Shown: piece after piece, positions 1 to 9,692 of the stretch
Position numbering within the stretch: position 1 is the stretch's first letter
Layout: each line of letters starts with the position of its first letter
Assembly: GCA_963169635.1 (NCBI GenBank)
Contig: CAUJDL010000041.1
Span: 62,001 to 126,000 of the forward strand
DNA length: 64,000 nt
From: Bacteroidota bacterium
Lineage (GTDB): Bacteria > Bacteroidota > Bacteroidia > Chitinophagales > Chitinophagaceae
Direction of reading: 5' to 3'
The notes under the pieces: generated by a model
What the model saw: only the letters and a program-made list of their open reading frames with translations
Told to the model about the DNA's origin: nothing
Database searches by the model: none
Program-made: the position numbers and the translations under genes

Positions 1-2
1 CA

Positions 3-1520
3 GCACAAATTTTAGAAAACCTAATTAAAGAAAGCAGTAATTGTACATTACAACAATTGTTTGAAAAGCTTATACAATCAACAGGCATTTTAAAGTTTAT
101 AATGCAAAGCCCAGAAATGCCTTGGCTTATGCAGGTTATAGCTACCTTTTTTAATTATATAAAAGACGAAACTAAACGAAACCCAGAATTAACACTTACA
201 TCATTGCTTAAAAATATTTCGTTACTAAATAATAATTTGCTAAGCATTCCATTAACAAAAATTAGTGCAACAAATAATGGCGTAAATTTTATAACAGCAC
301 ATAGCAGTAAAGGAAGTGAGTATGATTATGTTTTTATAATTGGCTGTACAGATAATGTTTGGGATAAAATAAATAACACAAAAAATAATTTTAAATTACC
401 CGATAATTTAGTTGGCAATAATAGTATTGCTACAGATTTAGAAGAAAGCAGAAGATTATTTTATGTAGCAGTTACCAGAGCAAAAACTAATTTATATATT
501 ACTTATAGCTTAAAAGGCAATACTACAAAAGCCAATATTGCCAGTAAGTTTGTTGAAGAAATTGCAGCAGCAGAAAATATAACAAAAGAAAATAGAAACA
601 TTGAAGATGCTAATATTTTAGCTACTTATACACTTGTACAATTACAAGCAAAAGCACAACCAGAAATAGAACTTATAGAAGATGCTTATTTAAATAAAAT
701 TTTAGAAACCTATACACTAAGCGTTACACATTTAAACAACTATTTAAGTTGCCCTATAAAATTTTATTTTCAAAACTTTATAAAAGTACCAGGAGCTAAA
801 AATGAACATATTGTTTTTGGTAGTGCTGTACATTATGCTTTAGAAATTTTGTTTAAAGAAATGAAAGATAATAATGACACTTTTCCATCAGAAGAAAAGT
901 TTGTCAATAATTTTTTGTGGTATATGTATAATAACAGAGAAGCATTTACAAAAGAAAGTTATATACTAAGAACAGCGTATGGAAAAAAGATTTTACCAGC
1001 ATATTATCAAACACATATACAACAATGGAATAAGATAGTTGCTATAGAAAAAGCTGCCAGAAATATTATTGTACACAATATTCCTTTAAACGGAAAGTTT
1101 GATAAACTTGAATTTAATGGCACACAAGTAAGAGTTGTAGATTATAAAACAGGCAAGCATGAAAATGCAATAAAAAAATTAGTTGCTCCAAATGAAAAAG
1201 AACCTAATGGTGGCGATTATTGGCGACAAGCAGTTTTTTATAAAATTTTAATAGATAACGATAAAACGAATAATTGGCAAGCAGTAAGTACTGTATTTGA
1301 ATTTATAGAACCCGTAGATGATATTTATAAAGTAGAAGAAGTAATAATAACACCAGAAGCTATAACAACTGTAACACAACAAATAAAAGATACATGGCAA
1401 CAAATACAAGCCAAAGATTTTAAAAAAGGTTGTGGTAAAAAAGATTGTGAATGGTGCAATTTTGTAAAAACAAATAATTTAGCTGTTGCCTTACATTTAG
1501 TAGAAGAAGAGGAAGAATAA
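3..1520 (+). CDS. UvrD/REP-type helicase with C-terminal PD-(D/E)XK nuclease domain (partial, 5' end outside window)
   Basis: Frame is open to the window edge. Helicase motif 'NFITAHSSKGSEYDYVFIIG' and 'EESRRLFYVAVTRAKTNLYI', then nuclease motif 'VRVVDYKTGK' and a terminal Cys cluster 'CGKKDCEWC'. Confidence 0.85.
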   Translation, partial: AQILENLIKESSNCTLQQLFEKLIQSTGILKFIMQSPEMPWLMQVIATFFNYIKDETKRNPELTLTSLLKNISLLNNNLLSIPLTKISATNNGVNFITAHSSKGSEYDYVFIIGCTDNVWDKINNTKNNFKLPDNLVGNNSIATDLEESRRLFYVAVTRAKTNLYITYSLKGNTTKANIASKFVEEIAAAENITKENRNIEDANILATYTLVQLQAKAQPEIELIEDAYLNKILETYTLSVTHLNNYLSCPIKFYFQNFIKVPGAKNEHIVFGSAVHYALEILFKEMKDNNDTFPSEEKFVNNFLWYMYNNREAFTKESYILRTAYGKKILPAYYQTHIQQWNKIVAIEKAARNIIVHNIPLNGKFDKLEFNGTQVRVVDYKTGKHENAIKKLVAPNEKEPNGGDYWRQAVFYKILIDNDKTNNWQAVSTVFEFIEPVDDIYKVEEVIITPEAITTVTQQIKDTWQQIQAKDFKKGCGKKDCEWCNFVKTNNLAVALHLVEEEEE

Positions 1521-1593
1521 TATTATGATTTTTATTGCACTCAATGCAATTATGTTTGCACAATAAATTATTTTAATAGACTTATTTTTTTGT

Positions 1594-3003
1594 ATGAAAA
1601 AAAGTATATCGCAGATTATTGTATTGTTGTTAATTTTTGTAATTACAGAAATAAGTCAAACAGGTTGTGCAAATATGATTCCTCCAAGTGGTGGAGCAAA
1701 AGATACTATTCCACCAACATTATTAACTGCTGTACCAAAAGATTCATCTATAAATATAAAAGGCAATAAAATTGTTTTAACGTTTAATGAATATATAGAA
1801 GTAAAAGATGTTACTAATAATTTAATAGTATCGCCTTTACCTAAGAATAATCCTGTAGTAGATTATAAGTTAAAAACTATTACTATTAAATTAAGAGATA
1901 GCTTAGAGCCCAATACTACTTACTCTTTTAATTTTGGTAATAGTATTGTAGATGTAAACGAAAGCAACCCAGCACAAAATTTTACTTATGTTTTTTCTAC
2001 AGGAAACGAAATAGATAATTATACTTTTTCTGGAAAAGTAATTTTAGCAGAAACAGGAGCAATAGACTCGTCATTAATTGTTGTATTGTATAATAATACA
2101 AATGCAGATGCTGTACTTAAAGAAAAACCAAGATATATAACTAAAGTAAAAGGAGATGGTAGTTTTAGTTTTCATCATTTGCCTAATGGTGTTTTTGCAT
2201 TATATGCAATGCCCAATGATTATGCAAAGAAATATGATGATAGTACTAAATTATTTGCTTTTGCAGATAGTTTAATTCATATCAACAGCACAACAAATGA
2301 GATTGTTTTATATGCTTATCAAGAAGCAAAACAAGCAGAAAAACCAAGCACCACAACAGTTGTAAAAAGTAAAAACGATACAGAAAAATCTAAACAAATA
2401 AAATTTTCTACATCACTCGATGCTGGTAAGCAAGATATTTTAAGTAATCAACTAAGCTTAAATTTTATAACTCCATTAGTTAATTTAGATTCTTCAAAAA
2501 TTTTACTGACAGATACAAATAATCTACAACTTACTAATTACTCAATTTCTACTAACACTAATAAAACAAAAATTTTTATTAGTACAGAATGGAAAGAAAA
2601 TACTCCTTATCAATTGCAATTAAGCAAACAAGCATTTACAGATAGTTTGGGTAATACATTAACTAAAAATGATACCATAAAATTTTGGACAAAACAAACA
2701 TCAGATTATGGTGCTGTAAAAATTAGGTTTAATAATTTAGATACTACTAAACATCCTGTATTATTAATTTACAAACAAAGTGAATTAATAGAAAGTATAA
2801 AAATTACTGAAAAAGAACTCAGCAAAAAATTGTTTAAGCCCGGAGAATATGAACTAAAAATTTTATTAGATAAAAATAATAATGGTATTTGGGATGCAGG
2901 AAATTATACAAAAAAACTGCAACCAGAAATTGTTTATATCTTAAACAAAAAATTAGTTATTCGTGCAAATTGGGATAACGAATCTGAGATTACACTAAAA
3001 TAA
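1594..3003 (+). CDS. Ig-like (Big_5/SbsA-type) domain-containing lipoprotein
   Basis: Signal peptide with lipobox-like 'TGCANMIPPSGGAKDTIPPTLL'; 'PPSGG.KD..PP' opening is typical of Bacteroidota Ig-like lipoproteins. Confidence 0.75.
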   Translation: MKKSISQIIVLLLIFVITEISQTGCANMIPPSGGAKDTIPPTLLTAVPKDSSINIKGNKIVLTFNEYIEVKDVTNNLIVSPLPKNNPVVDYKLKTITIKLRDSLEPNTTYSFNFGNSIVDVNESNPAQNFTYVFSTGNEIDNYTFSGKVILAETGAIDSSLIVVLYNNTNADAVLKEKPRYITKVKGDGSFSFHHLPNGVFALYAMPNDYAKKYDDSTKLFAFADSLIHINSTTNEIVLYAYQEAKQAEKPSTTTVVKSKNDTEKSKQIKFSTSLDAGKQDILSNQLSLNFITPLVNLDSSKILLTDTNNLQLTNYSISTNTNKTKIFISTEWKENTPYQLQLSKQAFTDSLGNTLTKNDTIKFWTKQTSDYGAVKIRFNNLDTTKHPVLLIYKQSELIESIKITEKELSKKLFKPGEYELKILLDKNNNGIWDAGNYTKKLQPEIVYILNKKLVIRANWDNESEITLK

Positions 3004-3010
3004 AAATTGA

Positions 3011-5401
3011 TTAATCTTTTTTCTTTTCATTAGCAGCCTGCATAGGGTTTTTATTTGTAGTAGCAGGGTTGCGTCTATTATTTAATCTAGATTTATATAA
3101 ACTAAAGTTTGTAGGTATGGTTAAGCCACTTTTGTCTGTCCATACATTATTAGACTCATCAATATCTGCAGTTTCTCTCATAGGGTCTAATATAATAGTA
3201 GTAGCTTTTTTAGGTGTCATAAATACTTTAGTAACTTTATGTTCATTCTTTCTCCAAATTTGTGCAGGCATTCTTTCAATTTGTTTTGTACCATCTTCAA
3301 ATCTAAATTCTACAATTATAGGCATTACTAAACCACCTTTATTAAGAAAAGTAATTTCGTACATGTGTGTATTAGCATATTTTTCTTTAGTAGCATCATC
3401 TAAAGGTTCATTAATAAACATTGCATTTTCTGCTGGTAAATATTTTGTAGTATCATAAGGTTCTAAACCTCTTGCATAACGCCAATAAAAATCTCTTAAA
3501 GTTGTATCTGCATCTGTTGCAAAAACAATATTTTTATCTTCTCTGTTTCTAATTTTAGAAATATCATCAAATAAAGGCACATTAGGTTTATCTATTGCTC
3601 TTGGACTATTATTTCTTCTTGTATTATTTGTTGTAGCATTAGTATTTAGTGTTGCTACTTTTACGCTATCAATAGCAATATCACAAGGATCTATACTATA
3701 AAACCAACCTCTCCAAAACCAATCTAAATCTTCGCCACTAGCATCTTCCATTGTTCTAAAAAAATCTGCAGGTGTAGGATGTTTAAAAGCCCAACGTCTT
3801 GAATATTCTTTTAAAGCATAATCAAACAACTCTCTGCCCATAATTGTTTCTCTTAAAATATTTAATGCTGTAGCAGGTTTTGCATAAGCATTAGGACCAA
3901 ATTGAATAATATTTTCGCTATTAGTCATAATAGGTTCTAATTGTTCTTTTGGCAAACGCATATAATCTGTAATAGCAAATGCTGGGCCTCTTCTTGAAGG
4001 AAATTTATTATCCCATAATTCTTCTGTAAGATATTCTACAAAAGTATTTAAACCTTCATCCATCCACGACCATTGACGTTCATCGCTATTAATAATCATA
4101 GGAAAAAAGTTATGACCTACTTCGTGTACAATTACACCAATCATTCCATTTTTTATTGCTTCGCTATAAGTACCATCTTTTTCTGTTCTTCCATAATTAA
4201 AACAAATCATAGGGTACTCCATACCATTACTTGCTTCTATACTTTGAGCTACAGGATAAGGATAAGGAATTGTAAATTTTGAATAAGTTTTAATAGTATG
4301 TACTACAGCTTTTGTAGAAAACTTTCTGTATAAATTATAGGCTTCTTTAGGGTAAGCACTCATGCACATAATTTTTTTGCCTTCAACAGTTATAGGCATT
4401 GCATCCCAAATAAATTTACGAGAGCTACACCATGCAAAATCTCTTACATTATTAGCATGAAAAATCCATGTTTTTTTTAAGTTGCTTTTAGTTTGTTCAG
4501 CAGCAGTTGCTTCACTTAGTGTTACAATTTCTATAGGTTCTTTAGCTGTTTGTGCACTTGTCCATCTTTTAAATCTGGTAGCATTTAATACATCTTTATA
4601 ATTCTGACATTCGCCAGTAGCCATTACAATATGGTCTGATGGTACTGTCATTTGTACTTTATAATTACCAAAAGTTAAAGCAAACTCTCCACGTCCAGTA
4701 AATTGATGATTTTGCCAACCTTGAAAATCGCTATATACACAAAGACGAGGAAACCACTGTGTCATTGTAAATAAACTATTACCATCTTCAGGAAAAAATT
4801 CATATCCACCACGGCCACCCATTGTCATTCTGTTTGCTAAACGATAATTCCATGCAATGCTAAAAGTAAAACGCTGATTAGGTTGTAAAGGAGTTTTTAA
4901 ATTAACCCTCATCATTGTTTTATTTATTACATATTTTAATGCATTGCCCATAGCATCTGTTATTTTTTCTATGTTAATACCATAGCCATTATCTTTTTTT
5001 GCTTCTTCCATTTTTTCTAATGTAGCTACAGACATCATTTTATTTAATGTACTAGCATCTTGATAATTTGCATTATTAATTGTGCTGTGTTGGTTTTCGT
5101 CTAACTGAATCCATAAATAAGTTAATACATCTTGAGAGTTGTTATAATAAGTAAGTGTTTCTTTTCCTTTAAGTGTTAAGTTTTTTTCGTCTAATTCGCA
5201 AACAATATCATAATCACATCTTTGTTGCCAATATTGATTACCAGGTGCACCACTAGCTGTTCTATATACATTAGGCGTAGGTAATATAGTGCCTAATTGT
5301 TCAAACTTATTACCATGATTACTTTTAGGATTGTTTTGAATATCTTGTGCTTGTATATTAATTATACAAAGCATTGCCACAAAAAGAAAAATATTTTTCA
5401 T
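3011..5401 (-). CDS. M1 family metallopeptidase
   Basis: Signal peptide; zinc motif 'HEVGHNFFPMIINSDERQWSWMDEGLNTFVE' (HExxH...E). Confidence 0.85.
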   Translation of the reverse strand: MKNIFLFVAMLCIINIQAQDIQNNPKSNHGNKFEQLGTILPTPNVYRTASGAPGNQYWQQRCDYDIVCELDEKNLTLKGKETLTYYNNSQDVLTYLWIQLDENQHSTINNANYQDASTLNKMMSVATLEKMEEAKKDNGYGINIEKITDAMGNALKYVINKTMMRVNLKTPLQPNQRFTFSIAWNYRLANRMTMGGRGGYEFFPEDGNSLFTMTQWFPRLCVYSDFQGWQNHQFTGRGEFALTFGNYKVQMTVPSDHIVMATGECQNYKDVLNATRFKRWTSAQTAKEPIEIVTLSEATAAEQTKSNLKKTWIFHANNVRDFAWCSSRKFIWDAMPITVEGKKIMCMSAYPKEAYNLYRKFSTKAVVHTIKTYSKFTIPYPYPVAQSIEASNGMEYPMICFNYGRTEKDGTYSEAIKNGMIGVIVHEVGHNFFPMIINSDERQWSWMDEGLNTFVEYLTEELWDNKFPSRRGPAFAITDYMRLPKEQLEPIMTNSENIIQFGPNAYAKPATALNILRETIMGRELFDYALKEYSRRWAFKHPTPADFFRTMEDASGEDLDWFWRGWFYSIDPCDIAIDSVKVATLNTNATTNNTRRNNSPRAIDKPNVPLFDDISKIRNREDKNIVFATDADTTLRDFYWRYARGLEPYDTTKYLPAENAMFINEPLDDATKEKYANTHMYEITFLNKGGLVMPIIVEFRFEDGTKQIERMPAQIWRKNEHKVTKVFMTPKKATTIILDPMRETADIDESNNVWTDKSGLTIPTNFSLYKSRLNNRRNPATTNKNPMQAANEKKKD

Positions 5402-5411
5402 AACTAAAATA

Positions 5412-5993
5412 TTAAAAAGGCCATCTTGTTAATGCAATTTCTACAGCAATACCAAAAATTGCCCCACTGGTAAATAATAAATATTCTCTACGATTAAATT
5501 TTAAAATATTTAAACAAATTAATGAAATAATTAAAACTAAAATTACAAATAATAATTGACCAACTTCTATTCCAATATTAGCATATAATAAATTAAGAGC
5601 AGCACTAAAACCATTACCTTCTAATGCTACAAATTCTGTTGCAAATCCCATTCCATGAATTAAACCAAAAAATAATGCAAAGAAATAAATTGGTGGAAAC
5701 TTTGTTTTATATACAAATTTTTTTACAAATAAATTACTGAAAGAAGTAACAATAATAGTAATTGCTATTAAAAACTCTATCCAGTTTTTGGGCAAATAAA
5801 TTATATTAAATATGGCTAATGCTAAAGTAATTGCATGACCTATGGTAAATGCAGTAACAATAATTAATAATTTTTTCCAATGTACAAATTGATAGCGTAA
5901 AGCAATTGCTGCCATAAATAAAATATGATCTAAAGCACCAATATTTACAATATGTTTAAAACCCAAATCGAAATACAATTGAAAATTTCCCAT
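5412..5993 (-). CDS. HupE/UreJ family membrane protein
   Basis: 'GFKHIVNIGALDHILFMAAIAL' and 'FTIGHAITLALA', multiple TM helices. Confidence 0.8.
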   Translation of the reverse strand: MGNFQLYFDLGFKHIVNIGALDHILFMAAIALRYQFVHWKKLLIIVTAFTIGHAITLALAIFNIIYLPKNWIEFLIAITIIVTSFSNLFVKKFVYKTKFPPIYFFALFFGLIHGMGFATEFVALEGNGFSAALNLLYANIGIEVGQLLFVILVLIISLICLNILKFNRREYLLFTSGAIFGIAVEIALTRWPF

Positions 5994-6102
5994 TTTAAAT
6001 TTGTAAGTTGTTAAAAATAAAACTTAGTTTTAAAAGTATGTGGTTTAAATATACATTTGAAAATAGATAAGAAAAAGAAACTGCTCAAAATATAATAGAT
6101 AA

Positions 6103-6591
6103 ATGGTAAATAGTTTATTTAATTGGCTTTTAATTGGTTGCCTTACAATATTGCATCCATTTTATGTAAGTAAAATAGAGCTAAACCATAATGCAAAAGA
6201 TAAAACAGTAGAAGTATCTATTAGGGTTTTTACAGATGATATAGAACTTACTTTAGAAAAGTTTAGTAATACATCTTTAGATATAATACATCCTAAAAAT
6301 CCAGCATTAATAGATAGCTTATTAAATAAATACCTACAAGCCAAATTAAAAATAAATATAGACAATCAATATCAGCCCATGCATTATATAGGGTACGAAA
6401 TAAATAGAGAAAGTATATGGATATATTTAGAAATACCTACAATTACCAAGCTTAAAAAGGTAAATATTAATTGTAATTTTTTATACGAATATCAGCAAGA
6501 GCAAATAAATATTTTTCAGGTAAAAGCCAATGGTAAAGACAAAAGCTATCAATTAACTAATCCAAACACTCATGTAGTTTTTGAAATGTGA
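6103..6591 (+). CDS. DUF6702-like family protein
   Basis: 'HPFYVSKIELNHNAKDKTVEVSIRVFTDDIE.TL' resembles the DUF6702 family often found beside HupE/UreJ and M1 peptidases. Ends in TGA. Confidence 0.65.
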   Translation: MVNSLFNWLLIGCLTILHPFYVSKIELNHNAKDKTVEVSIRVFTDDIELTLEKFSNTSLDIIHPKNPALIDSLLNKYLQAKLKINIDNQYQPMHYIGYEINRESIWIYLEIPTITKLKKVNINCNFLYEYQQEQINIFQVKANGKDKSYQLTNPNTHVVFEM

Positions 6592-6648
6592 GGGATTTAA
6601 AAAGTAATACTTTTCTAATCTCTCTAATAATTACAGTGTTTATAAATA

Positions 6649-7392
6649 TTAATATCTCTTCTTAAAATTTCTGTTATTATTATTGTTGTTGTTGCTATTG
6701 TTATTGCTTCTATTATTATTGTTTCTGTTATTATTGCTTCTGTTATTATTATTTCTGTTATTGTTGTTTCTATTATTATTTCTGCCACCAAAATTTTGTC
6801 TTCTTTGCTGATTATTTCCATTACGGCCATAATCATCTCTTTCAAAATTTTGGTTTCTGTGTTTAATATATGGTGTATTACTAAATTCAAGCTCTCCACC
6901 AGTAATTTCTGTTAATTCAGTTCTTATAACATCATCGTGTACTAACTCTTTGTGCCAATTACTATAAGATAGTTTCATATAATAAGCAATTGCATTTGCA
7001 AAGCCCATTTTTTTCTCTGCATTTTCTTCTGCTAAAGCTTTATTAATGACAATTTCTAAGTTTTTACCTAAATGAGCATAACGAGGTTTACGTTTAGGAT
7101 AAGGTAATCTATCGCCTTTTTCTTTATATGTTTCTTTTTGAGGTATAGGATAAGGGCTATCTACATCTAATTGAAAATTACTAATAGCAAATAAATGATC
7201 CCATAAAATATGTTTAAAATTTTCTACATTTTTTAAATGAGGATTTAAAAAGCCCATTAATTCAATAACAGCTTTTGCTTGTTGATTTCTTTTTTCTTTA
7301 TCATCTATTGTAAATAAATATTCTACCATTTTTTGAATATGTCTGCCATATTCTCTCATTTCTAAATGATTTCTTGATGTGTTGTATTCCAT
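6649..7392 (-). CDS. DUF4290 domain-containing protein with Asn/Arg-rich C-terminal tail
   Basis: 'MEYNTSRNHLEMREYGRHIQKMVEYLFTIDD' matches the DUF4290 N-terminus; low-complexity N/R/S tail. Confidence 0.8.
   Translation of the reverse strand: MEYNTSRNHLEMREYGRHIQKMVEYLFTIDDKEKRNQQAKAVIELMGFLNPHLKNVENFKHILWDHLFAISNFQLDVDSPYPIPQKETYKEKGDRLPYPKRKPRYAHLGKNLEIVINKALAEENAEKKMGFANAIAYYMKLSYSNWHKELVHDDVIRTELTEITGGELEFSNTPYIKHRNQNFERDDYGRNGNNQQRRQNFGGRNNNRNNNNRNNNNRSNNNRNNNNRSNNNSNNNNNNNRNFKKRY
6660..6785. repeat. Trinucleotide-rich (ATT/GTT/TCT) low-complexity tract encoding the N/R/S-rich tail
   Basis: Runs of tattattattgttgttgttgctattg...; translates on - strand to NNRNNNNRSNNNR.... Confidence 0.85.
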
Positions 7393-7450
7393 AATACAAA
7401 TGTAGGGTAATGTAGTTTGTTGTAAATTTTGTTGTAGCCTTTCTTAGTTA

Positions 7451-9241
7451 TTAAATATCTAAACTAAGGTTTAATTTTTCTTTTAATGTTAAAACCAAAG
7501 GATAATTATTGGCAATAAATGCTAGCTTTTCTTTATTGGTTAATTTTTTATTCAAAGGTATTTCTTCTGGTGTTGAGTTGTCGTTTATATCAATTACAAA
7601 GTTAATACCTCTGTTGTTAAATGCTGTTTGAATTTCGTCTAAAACTAAAGTTTTTTCTTGTTCTATAAATTTTTGTTGTGTTAAAGCTGTAACTGTAACC
7701 CTAAAACTTTGTTCATTGATTATTTCAAGTGTTGCTAATTCAAAAGTTTTTACTGTAGAAAATTTATTGCCTTGCTTTTTTAATTTTTCTATAAAGCCAT
7801 TCCAGCTAAGTGTTAGTTTTTCTAATGTTAAAGGTAAGGCTTCTTGTACTTCAGAAATACTGTATTTATCGCCAGCTTTTTCTCTTAAAACTTCTAATAA
7901 ACTTTTTTGTTTGTTGGTAGTGTTTGCTTGTGTAGTATTAGTATTTACAACATTAGTTTTAATGGCTGTTGTTATTTTGGTTGTTGGTTCTTGTACATAA
8001 AGTTTAGCATCAGTTGTAGGGGCTAAATTTTTTGTTTTTAATTTAATACTATCTATTTGTTTAAACTTTACAACAGCCGAGTTATCTATTTGTTTTTTTT
8101 TTACAACAGCACCATTATCGTCAGTACTTAATTCTATTGCTTGATGTAAGAAATTTAATTTAATTAATGTAAGCTCTATATGCAATCTTTTATTACGAGC
8201 CATTTTAAAATTAATTTCTGCCTCGTTTAAAATATTTAATGCACTAATTAAATAAGAAAGACTGGTGGTTTGTGCTATAGTTTTATATTTTGTTTGCAAG
8301 CCTTCTACTACATCTAATAAAGCAATAGCTTTTTCATCTTTACAAACTAAAATATTTCTAATAAATTCTGCAAAGCCATTTAATACAATATCTCCTTCAA
8401 AACCTTTTCTGTTAATTTCATCGTATAGCAATAAAGTTGTTGCTAAATCTTGACTGTGTAAGCTTTCTAATATTTTAAAATAATAATCGTGGTCTAATAC
8501 ATTTAAGTGTTCTAATGTATTGGTATAAGTTAGCTCTCCATTGGTAAAGCTTACAATTTTATCAAAGATGCTAAGAGCATCTCTCATACAGCCATCACTT
8601 TTTTGAGCAACTACTTGTAAAGCATCTTTACTTGCTTTTACATGTTCTTTATCAATAATTTCTTCTAAATGTTCTACAATATCTGTAGTAGTTATTCTTT
8701 TAAAATCAAAAATTTGGCAACGACTTAAAATAGTAGCTGTTATTTTATGTTTTTCTGTAGTTGCTAAAATAAAAATTGCATAAGGTGGTGGCTCTTCTAA
8801 TGTTTTTAAAAAAGCATTAAAAGCAGAGGCACTTAAAGCATGAACCTCATCTACTATATATACTTTATATTTTCCTGATTGTGGTGCAAAGCGTACTTGC
8901 TCTATTAAAGTTCTAATACCATCTACACTATTATTACTTGCAGCATCTAACTCATGAATATTTAATGATGAGCCTTCGTTAAAAGATTTACAGTTTATAC
9001 ATTCGTTACAAGCTTCTCCATCATCTTGTAAGTTTTCGCAATTAATTGTTTTAGCTAAAATTCTTGCACAAGTTGTTTTTCCTACACCTCTTGGTCCACA
9101 AAATAAAAATGCATGTGCAAGCTGATTATTTTTAATAGCATTTTTTAATGTAGTAGTTATATGTGCCTGCCCTACAACTGTATCAAAAGTTTGAGGTCTA
9201 TATTTACGAGCAGATACAATAAATTTATCCATAATTGGCAA
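7451..9241 (-). CDS. dnaX: DNA polymerase III subunit gamma/tau
   Basis: 'ARKYRPQTFDTVVGQ', Walker A 'GPRGVGKTTCARILAKTINC', Zn module CNECINC, 'DEVHALSASAFNAFLKTLEEPP'. Confidence 0.95.
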   Translation of the reverse strand: MPIMDKFIVSARKYRPQTFDTVVGQAHITTTLKNAIKNNQLAHAFLFCGPRGVGKTTCARILAKTINCENLQDDGEACNECINCKSFNEGSSLNIHELDAASNNSVDGIRTLIEQVRFAPQSGKYKVYIVDEVHALSASAFNAFLKTLEEPPPYAIFILATTEKHKITATILSRCQIFDFKRITTTDIVEHLEEIIDKEHVKASKDALQVVAQKSDGCMRDALSIFDKIVSFTNGELTYTNTLEHLNVLDHDYYFKILESLHSQDLATTLLLYDEINRKGFEGDIVLNGFAEFIRNILVCKDEKAIALLDVVEGLQTKYKTIAQTTSLSYLISALNILNEAEINFKMARNKRLHIELTLIKLNFLHQAIELSTDDNGAVVKKKQIDNSAVVKFKQIDSIKLKTKNLAPTTDAKLYVQEPTTKITTAIKTNVVNTNTTQANTTNKQKSLLEVLREKAGDKYSISEVQEALPLTLEKLTLSWNGFIEKLKKQGNKFSTVKTFELATLEIINEQSFRVTVTALTQQKFIEQEKTLVLDEIQTAFNNRGINFVIDINDNSTPEEIPLNKKLTNKEKLAFIANNYPLVLTLKEKLNLSLDI

Positions 9242-9318
9242 TATAATAAGTTTCTAATAAATAGTTGATTTTATATTTTATTTAAAAACTAAATAATTTG
9301 TTTTCTATTACTTAAATA

Positions 9319-9690
9319 TTATTCTTCTTTATTTTCTTGTTGCTGATTGATGATTTTTTGTACAAAAGAAGAAATAATAGAAAGTATAATACTAAACCAA
9401 AATGCAGCCCACCAATTTTCTACTGTAAATCCAGGTACTAAAGTAGCTACCCATTTTATCATTAAAATATTTATTACTATTAAAAATATACCAAGTGTAA
9501 AAATGGTGATAGGTATAGTTAATATTATTAAAATAGGTTTTACAAATGTGTTTAATAAACCTAAAACAATAGCAACCAAAATTGCTGTACTTGCACTATT
9601 AATATGTACACCACTTAATAATAACGATGCAATAATTGCTGCTGCAGAGGTTACTAATATTTTGGTAATATATTGTTGTATAATGCTCAT
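9319..9690 (-). CDS. phage holin family / YvlD-type small membrane protein
   Basis: 'AILVAIVLGLLNTFVKPILIILTIPITIFTLGIFLIVINILMIKWVATLVPGFTVENWWAAFW', characteristic four-TM holin-IV-like family. Confidence 0.8.
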   Translation of the reverse strand: MSIIQQYITKILVTSAAAIIASLLLSGVHINSASTAILVAIVLGLLNTFVKPILIILTIPITIFTLGIFLIVINILMIKWVATLVPGFTVENWWAAFWFSIILSIISSFVQKIINQQQENKEE

Positions 9691-9692
9691 GC

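Noticed and set aside
3069-3458. 129-aa plus-strand ORF antisense to the M1 peptidase gene
   Set aside because: Lies entirely inside a strongly supported minus-strand gene; hydrophobic composition is typical of antisense AT-rich coding DNA. The same reasoning applies to the other antisense ORFs listed (e.g. 4073, 7716, 9347, 22726, 24547, 26663, 26679, 30524, 39428, 43262, 55898).
6660-6785. CRISPR-like repeat array
   Set aside because: Repeats are in-frame trinucleotides inside a coding region with no spacer structure and no cas genes.
6624-6899. 91-aa ORF 'MESLNLVIHH...ITEIIITEAIITETII' overlapping the DUF4290 gene in another frame
   Set aside because: It is a frame-shifted reading of the trinucleotide repeat tail; low complexity and no start context.
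9319-9690. Prophage remnant because of the 'phage holin family' similarity
   Set aside because: No other phage genes nearby; this small membrane family is widespread as a chromosomal gene.
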